A stretch of 9,232 nucleotides of DNA from JBEAOO01 sp041164825 (GCA_041164825.1 JBEAOO010000062.1:1-9232), one strand, 5' to 3'. Counted from the first letter of the stretch, positions 1-5,899 are shown. Program-made: numbers and translations. Notes: generated by a model from the letters alone, not told the origin.

Positions 1-83
1 TCCTCCTGGCCCTCCCTTCGGTCGGTCCATTCCCCCTTGACCTGCGCACATCGGCCCGGCCCATCACCGCCCTTGCACCCACC

Positions 84-110
84 GTGGCATGCGTTGGCGC
101 GGCATGCCAC
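84..110. repeat. 9-bp perfect inverted repeat (hairpin)
   Basis: GTGGCATGC (84-92) is the exact reverse complement of GCATGCCAC (102-110), separated by a 9-base loop. ACCG at 81-84 can also pair with CGGT at 114-117 if a small bulge is allowed. No T-run follows on either strand, so a classical rho-independent terminator is not supported. It could be a transcript-end hairpin between pabB and the unseen gene to the left, or part of the same repeat region as the longer palindrome next to it. Confidence 0.55.
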
Positions 111-121
111 CACCGGTTCAG

Positions 122-217
122 GGAGTGCTGTGCCGCATTCGCTTTGCGCAAGTCAAGGAGGAGCCGGCCAAAGGCCGGCGGGGGACATGGAGCAAAGCGA
201 ATGCGGCACAGCGCTCC
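122..217. repeat. Long palindromic element with nested hairpin
   Basis: The left arm 122-147 and right arm 192-217 are reverse complements over 26 bases with one mismatch (126/213, a possible G-U pair in RNA). The inner 21 bases (127-147 and 192-212) match perfectly. In the 44-base centre, GCCGGCC (163-169) and GGCCGGC (173-179) form a second perfect hairpin around AAA. The element sits about 80 bases past the pabB stop. No transposase or obvious target-site duplication is visible. The shape fits a REP/MITE-like intergenic repeat or a strong transcript-end structure; which of these cannot be decided from one copy. Confidence 0.75.
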
Positions 218-298
218 GAGCTCCACCCTCGGCACGAGCTTTGTAGAGAACCGATCCTCCCCGCCCTGAAGCAGGTGTGCGTTGACCGCGCGTCGTTG

Positions 299-1744
299 TC
301 AGCTGCGCGTTTGCGCATCCAGCACCGCGGTGAGCCGTCCGCCTTTGGCCAGCGTTTCGGCCCACTCGGCGGCGGGGTCGGAGTCGGCCACGATGCCGCC
401 CCCGAACTGCAGCATCACGCGCCCGCCCGCCACCACCGCGCTGCGGATCACCACCGAGAGGTCCATGCTGCCGTCGCAGCTCAGGTAGCCCACTGAGCCC
501 GAATAGAAGCCGCGCTGCACGGGCTCCAGCGCCTCGATGATTTCCATGGCCCGCACCTTGGGGGCACCCGTCATGGAGCCCGGCGGCCAGCAGGCGCGCA
601 GCAGGCCGGCCGCGCCCACACCGGCGCGCAGCGTGGCGCGCACGGCCGACACCATCTGCCACACGCCCGCATAGGGCTCCAGCGCAAACAGCTCGGGCAC
701 GCGCACGCTGCCCAGCTCGGCGACGCGGCCGAGGTCGTTGCGCATCAGGTCAACAATCATCACGTTCTCGGCGCGGTTTTTGATGCTGGCACCCAGCGCG
801 TTGCGCTCGGCTGCGTCTTGCGCCGCATCGGCATGGCGCGGCGCCGTGCCCTTCATGGGCCGGGCTTCCACCTCGCGCCCGCGCAGCTTCAAAAAGCGCT
901 CGGGCGAGCAGCTGGCGATGGCGAAACCCGGGCCCTCAATGAAGGCGCCAAACGGCGCCGGGTGCGCGGCGGCCAGGGCCTCGTACAGCGCCCAGGCATC
1001 GCCCTCGAAGGCGGCTTCCTCGCGCCGGGTCAGGTTGACTTGGAACACATCACCGGCGGCAATCCACTCGCGGATGCGCTCGACGCCGGCTTCATAACCC
1101 GCGCGGTCCATGCGCTGCGTGCGCGGGCCGGCGCGCCAGGGCAGGGCGGCGGGCGCTTCGTTCTTTGCGGCCAGGGCCAGCGTGTGGTCCCAGCGGGCGC
1201 GCTCGTGGCCGTCGTTCCACGGAAACGCATCGTGCGGGCCCTGCACGGTCACCTCCCACCACTGCTGGGCGGCGTGGTCAAAGGCCAGCACCTGGTCGAC
1301 CGCCGCCCAGTGCATCAGCGGCAAGGCCGGGTCGGCCGCGGCAAGGGTGGGCAGGCGCTCGATGTGGCGGGCGAGGTCGTAGCTGAGGGCGCCGATCCAA
1401 CCGCCGATGAAGTCGAGGCCGGGGGGGCGGTGGCCGTTGATCTGCGGCGTGGCAGCGTCCCCGGTGCACGCGGCCAGGGCCTCAATCGGGTCGGCCCAGC
1501 GGGAGAGTTCTTGGCCTTCGCGCAGCAGCTGCGTCAGGCCGTTGGGCGCTGTGTACAGTGTGGCCCGAGCGGGGCCGCTGATGTACGACCAGTCGCCCAG
1601 GCCGGGGCGCTGCAAGGCGCTTTCGAGCAAACCGTGGCCGGGCAGGGCGCGCAGCCGCGCAAAGGTGTCGCGCGGGCCCTGCGGCAAGGCCACCGGCCTG
1701 AGCGTGATCTGCACCGCACTGATCTTCAACACACAAGTCGACAT
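299..1744 (-). CDS. pabB: Aminodeoxychorismate synthase component I (PabB)
   Basis: With a glutamine amidotransferase partner (PabA), this cytoplasmic enzyme aminates chorismate to 4-amino-4-deoxychorismate, the precursor of p-aminobenzoate for folate. The protein is 481 residues, close to the usual 450-480. The N-terminal half is the variable anthranilate-synthase-I-type domain; the C-terminal half is the chorismate-binding domain. Visible motifs are PMKGTAPR with K298 (the lysine typical of PabB, where anthranilate synthases usually have alanine), NRAENVMIVDLMRNDLGRV, PGSMTGAPK (388-396), FYSGSVGY and a FGGGIVADSDPAAEWAET tail. No PabC lyase domain is fused. The ATG at 1744 was chosen because the frame upstream (to 1777) runs into the divergent neighbour; GTG or TTG codons a few residues in are possible alternatives. 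pabA is not in the window. Confidence 0.93.
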   Translation of the reverse strand: MSTCVLKISAVQITLRPVALPQGPRDTFARLRALPGHGLLESALQRPGLGDWSYISGPARATLYTAPNGLTQLLREGQELSRWADPIEALAACTGDAATPQINGHRPPGLDFIGGWIGALSYDLARHIERLPTLAAADPALPLMHWAAVDQVLAFDHAAQQWWEVTVQGPHDAFPWNDGHERARWDHTLALAAKNEAPAALPWRAGPRTQRMDRAGYEAGVERIREWIAAGDVFQVNLTRREEAAFEGDAWALYEALAAAHPAPFGAFIEGPGFAIASCSPERFLKLRGREVEARPMKGTAPRHADAAQDAAERNALGASIKNRAENVMIVDLMRNDLGRVAELGSVRVPELFALEPYAGVWQMVSAVRATLRAGVGAAGLLRACWPPGSMTGAPKVRAMEIIEALEPVQRGFYSGSVGYLSCDGSMDLSVVIRSAVVAGGRVMLQFGGGIVADSDPAAEWAETLAKGGRLTAVLDAQTRS

Positions 1745-1756
1745 GAATGAGTTTTC

Positions 1757-1763
1757 AGGAAAG
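1757..1763 (+). promoter_or_regulatory. Candidate ribosome binding site for the GTG start at 1771
   Basis: AGGAAAG lies 7 bases before an in-frame GTG at 1771. The ATG at 1747 has no recognisable Shine-Dalgarno sequence and nearly abuts the divergent pabB start, and the ATG at 1786 is too far from this site (22 bases). The site therefore favours GTG 1771 as the start of the chorismate-lyase-like gene. Confidence 0.45.
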
Positions 1764-1770
1764 CACTGCT

Positions 1771-2310
1771 GTGCCAAGCCCCACGATGTTTGAACGCCAG
1801 GCGTACGACCCCGCCACCGCCGCCGGGTCCCGCATTTTGCAACTGCTGATGGCCACCGATGGCTCGACCACGCGCTTGTGCGAAACCGTGGCCGGCGGCC
1901 CGGTGCAACTGGTGCTGCTGCACCAGGCCATCACCGAGGGTGATCTGCCTGCCGCGGTGCGCGAGCAACTGCCGGGCCAGCGCTTCATCGAGCGCCTGAC
2001 CTGCCTGGTCGCACACGGCCAGGTGATGATGGACAACCTCAGCTACATCGCGCTCGATGGCCTGCCCGACGACATCCGCGCTGATCTCGAAGGTGGCCGT
2101 TTGCCGATTGGCCACTTGCTGGCGCGCATGTGGGTGCGCCGCGTGGGCCTGCCGCCGAGCGAGGCGCTGCAGCAGCGCCTGTGGGCCGAGGTGGGTCAGC
2201 CCGACCCGGCCAGCACCCGCAACTACGTGATCACCACGCCCGAGGGCCCGCGCATGTTGATTTGTGAGTGCTGGCGCAATGGCATGCAACTGACGTTGCC
2301 AACCCCCTGA
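1771..2310 (+). CDS. Chorismate pyruvate-lyase-like protein (Rv2949c/DUF98 type)
   Basis: A 179-residue soluble protein without signal peptide or membrane segments. The pattern DGSTTRLCETVAGGPVQLVL near the N-terminus, a middle block RFIERLTCLVAHGQVMMDN, then LPDDIRADLEGGRLPIGHLL resembles the chorismate lyase superfamily, in particular the Rv2949c/DUF98 branch, which splits chorismate into 4-hydroxybenzoate and pyruvate. This is recognition by pattern, not alignment. The location fits: it is divergent from pabB, another chorismate consumer, with only about 26 bases between the chosen starts. 4-Hydroxybenzoate would feed ubiquinone synthesis, although most betaproteobacteria use classical UbiC for that. 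Alternative starts are ATG 1747 and ATG 1786. The next gene follows after 17 bases and is probably co-transcribed. The gene could instead be a diverged relative with another substrate. Confidence 0.62.
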   Translation: MPSPTMFERQAYDPATAAGSRILQLLMATDGSTTRLCETVAGGPVQLVLLHQAITEGDLPAAVREQLPGQRFIERLTCLVAHGQVMMDNLSYIALDGLPDDIRADLEGGRLPIGHLLARMWVRRVGLPPSEALQQRLWAEVGQPDPASTRNYVITTPEGPRMLICECWRNGMQLTLPTP

Positions 2311-2315
2311 GTTCC

Positions 2316-2321
2316 AAGGTG
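2316..2321 (+). promoter_or_regulatory. Ribosome binding site deciding the DMT permease start
   Basis: AAGGTG ends 6 bases before the ATG at 2328. The frame is open further upstream to 2268, but that part lies inside the preceding gene and has no binding site, so ATG 2328 is preferred. Confidence 0.65.
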
Positions 2322-2327
2322 AACCGA

Positions 2328-3377
2328 ATGCACGCTCCCCGACCCGCGCTGCGCGGCGCCGCTTTGGCCCTGTTGGCGGCGGCCTTGTTTGGCCTGAGCA
2401 CGCCGCTGGTGCAGCGCCTGGGCGTGGGCCTGGGCAGCTTCAGCACCGCTGCGCTGCTCTATGCCGGTGCGGCGCTGGTGGGTGCGTTGTTGCGCCAGCC
2501 GGTGGCCCGTGAGGCGCAACTGCAGCGCAGCGATGCGGGGCGGCTGGCGGCCATGGCCGGCTTTGGCGCCGTGATCGGCCCGGTGGCGCTGGCCTGGGGC
2601 CTGCAGCGCACCAGCGGCGCCAGCGCCTCGCTGATGCTCACGTTGGAGGCCGTGTTCACCGCCGTGCTGGCGCGGTTTTGGTATGGCGAATCGCTGGACC
2701 GCCGGGTGCTGCTGGCCATGGGTTTGCTCAGTGCCGGTGGCGCTGCTTTGGTGCTCGACCGCGCGCAGGCCGGGTCCACGCCGCTGTGGGGCCTGGTGGC
2801 CGTGATGACTGCCACCGCGGCCTGGGGCGTGGACAACGCGCTCTCGCGCCCGCTGGCCGAGCGCGACCCGGGCCAGGTGGTGCTGGCCAAGTGCGCGCTG
2901 GGTGCGCTGGCGACCACCGTGTTGGCCGGGCTGCGGGCCGAGCCACTGCCGGCGCTGTGGCCCGCCGTGGGCCTGCTGCTGGTGGGCGCCAGCGGCTACG
3001 GCCTGAGCTTGCGCTTTTACCTGTTGGCGCAGCGTGCCTTTGGTGCCGCGCGCACCGGCTCTGTCTTCGCGTTCGCGCCCTTCATCGGCGCGCTGGGCGC
3101 GCTGGCGCTGGGCGACCGCTCGGGCACGCTGCTGATGCTGGGCGGTGGCGCGCTGATGGTGTTGGGCCTGGGGCTGCACCTGGCCGAAGCGCATGCCCAT
3201 GCGCACGACCATGAGGCGCTCGACCACGAGCATGCACACAGCCACGACGACGGCCACCACGACGACCACAGCCACGCGGCGCTGCCCGTGGGCGCCCACA
3301 GCCACCCGCACCACCACACGCCGCGCCAGCACGCCCACCCGCACGTGCCCGATGCGCACCACCTGCACGCGCACTGA
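2328..3377 (+). CDS. DMT/EamA-family permease with histidine-rich C-terminal tail
   Basis: A 349-residue inner-membrane protein of the drug/metabolite transporter superfamily. Residues 1 to about 285 form two EamA repeats with roughly ten hydrophobic helices. Typical signatures are FGLSTPLVQRLG in the first helix, LMLTLEAVFTAVLARFWYGE at the end of the first repeat and FAFAPFIGALGALALGD at the end of the second. From residue 289 to the end, 24 of 61 residues are His, mixed with Asp/Glu, giving HAHAHDH-, HEHAHSHDDGHH- and HSHPHHH-type runs. EamA families usually lack such a tail; similar tails on unrelated exporters bind nickel, cobalt, zinc or copper, so a metal role is inferred and no substrate is shown. 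It follows the chorismate-lyase-like gene after 17 bases and faces the cadR-like gene across a 55-base gap. Confidence 0.85.
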   Translation: MHAPRPALRGAALALLAAALFGLSTPLVQRLGVGLGSFSTAALLYAGAALVGALLRQPVAREAQLQRSDAGRLAAMAGFGAVIGPVALAWGLQRTSGASASLMLTLEAVFTAVLARFWYGESLDRRVLLAMGLLSAGGAALVLDRAQAGSTPLWGLVAVMTATAAWGVDNALSRPLAERDPGQVVLAKCALGALATTVLAGLRAEPLPALWPAVGLLLVGASGYGLSLRFYLLAQRAFGAARTGSVFAFAPFIGALGALALGDRSGTLLMLGGGALMVLGLGLHLAEAHAHAHDHEALDHEHAHSHDDGHHDDHSHAALPVGAHSHPHHHTPRQHAHPHVPDAHHLHAH

Positions 3378-3403
3378 TGGCGCCCATTGACGACGCCCAC
3401 TGA
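3377..3403 (+). other. Eight-codon mini-ORF in TGATG overlap with the permease stop
   Basis: The permease stop TGA (3375-3377) shares its last base with an ATG (3377-3379), followed by codons for M-A-P-I-D-D-A-H and a TGA at 3401-3403. TGATG is a classical reinitiation arrangement, and the first codons resemble the starts of the DUF3703 and DUF411 genes (M-x-T-P-I-D/E). It may be a decayed start of a lost downstream gene, a small leader peptide, or coincidence. There is no evidence that it is translated. Confidence 0.2.
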
Positions 3404-3432
3404 TCACGCCGCGCGCCGGTGGGCCTCGCCGG

Positions 3433-3888
3433 TCACCGCACCGCCGTGGGCGCGGCTTCCGGCGTGTGGTGGCAGGCGCAGGCCTCGCCATGCGCGGCCG
3501 ACACCAGCTCTTGCAAGATGCCGCAGGCGGTGCCGCTCGCGTGGTCGTCGCCGCAGCGCGCGCGCAGCGTCACCAACTGGCGCTCCAGCGCGCGCATGCT
3601 GGCCAATCGGGCGCGCACGCGGGCCAGTTGCGCATCCACCAGCTCGTTCACATCGTCGCAGTGCGCGGCGGGCGCATCGACAAAATTGAGCAAGCGCTGC
3701 ACCTCGGCCAGCGGCATGTCGAGCGCCCGGCAGTGGCGGATGAAGGCCAGCCGCTCCAACTGCGCCGGGCCATAGTCGCGGTAGCCGTTGCCCGAGCGCG
3801 CGGGCGCTGGCAGCAGGCCCTGTTTTTCGTAGTAGCGGATGGTGTCGACCTCGACACCGGTGGCTTCGGCCAGTGCTTTGATGCGCAT
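3433..3888 (-). CDS. cadR: MerR-family metal-responsive regulator, CadR-like (Cd/Pb/Zn type)
   Basis: A 151-residue cytoplasmic activator that distorts a long-spacer promoter when metal binds. Residues 1-70 are the MerR winged helix-turn-helix: MRIKALAEATGVEVDTIRYY (1-20), EKQGLLPAPARSGNGYRDY and an LERLAFIRHCRAL stretch. A long dimerisation helix follows (about 80-112). Cysteines at 77 and 112 match the metal-site positions known for CadR. A further C122 and a C-terminal C137-A-C139-H-H cluster complete a thiol/imidazole-rich tail. This pattern fits the Cd(II)/Pb(II)-responsive subgroup better than CueR (copper) or MerR (mercury). ATG 3888 was chosen because it gives the canonical MerR N-terminus; the frame upstream to 3951 would run through the operator. 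It is divergent from the CDF transporter it probably controls and convergent with the permease. Confidence 0.88.
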   Translation of the reverse strand: MRIKALAEATGVEVDTIRYYEKQGLLPAPARSGNGYRDYGPAQLERLAFIRHCRALDMPLAEVQRLLNFVDAPAAHCDDVNELVDAQLARVRARLASMRALERQLVTLRARCGDDHASGTACGILQELVSAAHGEACACHHTPEAAPTAVR

Positions 3889-3921
3889 GGTGTGGGGGTT
3901 TCCGTGGTCGCTGCAGGGGTG

Positions 3922-3952
3922 TTGACACTGTAGTGGCTCCATGGTTTTCAAT
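3922..3952 (+). promoter_or_regulatory. MerR-type promoter and operator for the CDF transporter
   Basis: TTGACA (-35, 3922-3927) and TTCAAT (-10, 3947-3952) are separated by 19 bp, the over-long spacer diagnostic of MerR-family promoters. Within the spacer region, 3925-3945 forms an imperfect dyad: ACACTGTAG, a TGG centre and CTCCATGGT, with 6 of 9 positions matching. The layout resembles known cadR operators of the type ACCCTATAG-TGG-CTACAGGGT (recalled from the family, not searched). The promoter reads rightward into the CDF gene. The CadR-like start lies 34 bases to the left, so the same protein could also autoregulate. Confidence 0.8.
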
Positions 3953-3962
3953 GCAGGCTTGA

Positions 3963-4003
3963 GCAGATGAAGACCGCATGGCGTTCATGGCCTCATCATC
4001 TGC
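3963..4003 (+). repeat. 8-bp inverted repeat in the CDF mRNA leader
   Basis: GCAGATGA (3963-3970) and TCATCTGC (3996-4003) are perfect reverse complements around a 25-base loop. The second arm ends 2 bases before the AGGAG ribosome binding site (4006-4010), so the hairpin would sit directly before the initiation region in the transcript from the 3922 promoter. A role in translation or mRNA stability is possible but unproven. Eight bases with a large loop may also arise by chance. Confidence 0.4.
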
Positions 4004-4005
4004 AC

Positions 4006-4010
4006 AGGAG
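4006..4010 (+). promoter_or_regulatory. Ribosome binding site deciding the CDF start
   Basis: AGGAG lies 9 bases before ATG 4020. An earlier in-frame ATG at 3978 would put this site inside the coding region and has no binding site of its own, so translation most likely begins at 4020 (M-S-A-H-C-C). Confidence 0.7.
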
Positions 4011-4019
4011 AAACCAACC

Positions 4020-4670
4020 ATGTCTGCCCATTGCTGCGCACACGACACCCCGGCCGCCGAGGCCATCACCGATCTGCCGCGCTACCGACGCGTGTTGTGG
4101 ATCGCCCTGATCTTGAACGCTGCCATGCTGGGTGTGGAGTTGCTGGCCGGCTGGCGCGCGGGCTCGCTCTCGCTGCTGGCTGACGCGATCGACTTTGGCG
4201 GCGACGCGCTCAACTACGGCGTCTCGCTGGCGGTGCTCTCGGCCGCGCTGGCGTGGCGCGCACGCGCTGCGCTGCTCAAGGCGCTGAGCATGATGGGCTT
4301 CGGCCTGTTTGTGCTCGGCCGCGCGGTGTGGGGCCTGTGGCACGGCACGCCGCCCGACGCCACCACCATGGGCGTGGTGGCGGTGCTGGCGCTGGCCGTG
4401 AACCTGGGCGTGGCCTGGATGCTCTATGCGTTTCGCGAGGGCGACGCCAACATGCGCAGCGTCTGGCTGTGCTCACGCAACGACGCCATCGGCAACCTGG
4501 CCGTGATGGCTGCGGCCGGCGGTGTCTCGCTCACAGGCATGGCCTGGCCCGACTTGGCCGTGGCCGGGCTGATGGCCGCCCTCGCGCTGCAAGGCGGCTG
4601 GGCCGTGTGGCGCCAGGCGCGTGGTGAGTTGGGCACGGTGAGAGGCGATCACCATGGCCACGCCCATTGA
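4020..4670 (+). CDS. Short cation-diffusion-facilitator-like transporter
   Basis: A 216-residue inner-membrane protein with five to six hydrophobic segments (about 24-43, 48-78, 85-106, 115-137, 157-172, 175-196). GSLSLLADAIDFGGDALNYG (48-67) aligns with the CDF helix-2 metal site: D58 and D62 are spaced D-x3-D. In the later helix, SRNDAIGNLAVM (152-163) offers D155-x3-N159 where classical CDF proteins have H/D-x3-D. The family's usual cytoplasmic C-terminal metal-sensing domain is absent (216 versus about 300 residues). Instead there are a thiol/His head (HCCAH, 4-8) and a tail ending DHHGHAH. It is probably a CadR-controlled zinc/cadmium-type exporter, inferred from the adjoining MerR promoter. 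Its last 17 bases overlap the DUF3703 start. Confidence 0.82.
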   Translation: MSAHCCAHDTPAAEAITDLPRYRRVLWIALILNAAMLGVELLAGWRAGSLSLLADAIDFGGDALNYGVSLAVLSAALAWRARAALLKALSMMGFGLFVLGRAVWGLWHGTPPDATTMGVVAVLALAVNLGVAWMLYAFREGDANMRSVWLCSRNDAIGNLAVMAAAGGVSLTGMAWPDLAVAGLMAALALQGGWAVWRQARGELGTVRGDHHGHAH

Positions 4671-5013
4671 GTGGGAGCCGCGCACCCACGCTCGGCTGAT
4701 GGCGCGGGTGGCCGCCGTGCCGCCGCAACATGCCGCTGAGCGCTGGCCCGACCTGGTGGCCGCTCACGTGCTGGGCTTGGGGCGCTGGCAGTCTCATGCA
4801 GACGTTCACCTGTGGATGCTGCGCACCGCCTGGGCCGAGCGCGACGCCGACGAGATGGTGGGGCAACTCTGGCGTTTGGCGCTGTTGCCGTTGGCCCATC
4901 TTTCCGGGCTGCTGCCCTGGGGCAACACCGGGCGGTCCGATGTGACGGTGTGGCGCAAGATGCCCGTGCCAGAGGCGGTGCAACAACGCATTGACGCGGC
5001 GCGCCGGCCCTGA
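4654..5013 (+). CDS. DUF3703 protein, function unknown, coupled to the CDF transporter
   Basis: A 119-residue soluble protein with no signal peptide or membrane segment. The DUF3703 pattern is clear: AHVLGLG (37-43), histidines at 48 and 52 within QSHADVHLWMLRTAW, an aromatic/leucine helix (GQLWRLALLPLAHL) and the conserved WGNTGRSDV (89-97) followed by MPVP (103-106). No biochemical role is known to me. The start overlaps the transporter stop by 17 bases, and AGAGG (4641-4645) precedes its ATG by 8 bases, so translation is probably coupled. The fixed position behind a metal exporter under a MerR promoter suggests a metal-related accessory role, for example binding or delivery, but that is inference. 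It ends 41 bases before the convergent FrnE-like gene. Confidence 0.85.
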   Translation: MATPIEWEPRTHARLMARVAAVPPQHAAERWPDLVAAHVLGLGRWQSHADVHLWMLRTAWAERDADEMVGQLWRLALLPLAHLSGLLPWGNTGRSDVTVWRKMPVPEAVQQRIDAARRP

Positions 5014-5054
5014 GAAGAGTGGCGCGCGACCACGGCAGGCCCGCGCTCAGCCTC

Positions 5055-5708
5055 TCAGCCCTTGGCCTCGGCCGCGATCTGCCTCAGCGCTTGCTCAAAC
5101 ACCTCAGGCGGCTGGCCGCCCGAGATCAGGTGCTTGTCGTTGATGATGACGGCGGGCACCGAGTTGATGCCGGCGCCCTTCCAAAATGCCTCGTGCTCAC
5201 GCACTTCGTCGGCCCAGCGCTCGGGGCGGTCGATCACGGCGGTGGCTGCGGCTTCATCCAGGCCCGCCTTGCGCGCTGCGGCCAGCAGCACCGCGCGCGC
5301 ACCGGGGTTGTCGCCCTCGGCAAAGTAGGCGTTCAGCAGCGCTTTTTTGAGCGCCGTTTGCTCGGCCTGGCCCAGCGTGCCGGCCCAGTGCAGCAGGCGG
5401 TGGGCGTCAAAGGTGTTCCAGATGCGGCTGCGCTTGTCCATGCGGAAGGTGACACCCAGTGCCGCCGCACGCGCGGTGATGCTGCCTTGGTTGGCCACCA
5501 CCTGCTCGGCGCTCATGCCGTATTTGCGAGCCAGGTGGCCGACGATGTCTTCGCCTTCGGGTGCCATCTGCGGGTTGAGCTCAAAGGGCTCGAACTGCAA
5601 GCTCACCGGGCCCAGCTCATCGCCCACGCGCGTGATGGCCTGTTCCAGCGAGGCCAGGCCGATGGCGCACCAGGGGCACACAACGTCGGAGACAACAGTG
5701 ATTTTCAT
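5055..5708 (-). CDS. DsbA-family oxidoreductase, FrnE-like
   Basis: A 217-residue thioredoxin-fold protein without signal peptide, hence probably cytoplasmic. The N-terminus MKITVVSDVVCPWCAIG carries the redox pair C11-P-W-C14. A helical insertion follows (about 60-150), then the cis-proline loop SVPAVII (P185) and a GGQPPEVFEQAL helix, the usual order in FrnE/DsbA-like proteins. Relatives act as disulfide isomerases or glutathione-linked oxidoreductases; FrnE homologues have been linked to oxidative and metal stress. ATG 5708 gives the canonical family N-terminus. A GTG at 5756 would add 16 residues but lacks family resemblance, and neither start has a strong Shine-Dalgarno sequence. It is 191 bases downstream of the DUF924 gene, far enough to have its own promoter. 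Confidence 0.88.
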   Translation of the reverse strand: MKITVVSDVVCPWCAIGLASLEQAITRVGDELGPVSLQFEPFELNPQMAPEGEDIVGHLARKYGMSAEQVVANQGSITARAAALGVTFRMDKRSRIWNTFDAHRLLHWAGTLGQAEQTALKKALLNAYFAEGDNPGARAVLLAAARKAGLDEAAATAVIDRPERWADEVREHEAFWKGAGINSVPAVIINDKHLISGGQPPEVFEQALRQIAAEAKG

Positions 5709-5899
5709 GGGTGGGGGCGCGAGCGGCCGGTCAAACAAGAGGGGAGAGCGGGCCACGCGACACGCTCAGCAACGCATCACATTTTGCGTGCAAGCCTATC
5801 GCGATGTGGCCTTTGGGGATGTCGGTCCGATCGAGCTGCGGCCGCCGTGGCGAGTGTTGGCGGGCTCGCTGGCGGGCGCGCACAGCGAACGCCACGCGC

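Larger units (their letters stand above)
1..298. other. Non-coding stretch downstream of pabB
   Basis: No reading frame here resembles a known protein. The frames that exist are short, arginine/proline-rich and overlap each other on both strands, as expected of GC-rich non-coding DNA. The stretch does hold two inverted repeats (84-110 and 122-217, listed separately) and a short 5-bp hairpin (216-220 with 228-232). It lies at the 3' side of pabB, which is read leftward and stops at 299. Any neighbouring gene further left is outside the window. Confidence 0.6.

Noticed and set aside
818..1750. 310-codon open frame on the plus strand opposite pabB
   Set aside because: It lies wholly antisense to a well-conserved pabB, is Gly/Arg/Ala-rich with no family resemblance, and reflects the lack of stops in GC-rich DNA.
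3189..3374. Apparent tandem repeat of CAC/CAT-rich units
   Set aside because: The irregular repetition is explained by histidine codons in the permease tail; there is no fixed unit length.
2223..3491. 422-codon minus-strand frame rich in Arg, Gln and Val
   Set aside because: It is antisense to the permease. Its repetitive composition mirrors the His-tail codons; there are no domains or ribosome binding site.
3978..4019. Upstream ATG extending the CDF protein by 14 residues
   Set aside because: It has no ribosome binding site and lies in the leader loop, while ATG 4020 has AGGAG at proper spacing.
5010..5058. Possible terminator between DUF3703 and the FrnE-like gene (CTGAGA/TCTCAG)
   Set aside because: Only 6 bp pair around a loop of about 37 bases and there is no T-run, so it is too weak to call.
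5772..5789. ACGCA/TGCGT dyad in the 191-base gap before the FrnE-like gene
   Set aside because: The five-base arms are too short, and no convincing -35/-10 pair was found on the minus strand here.
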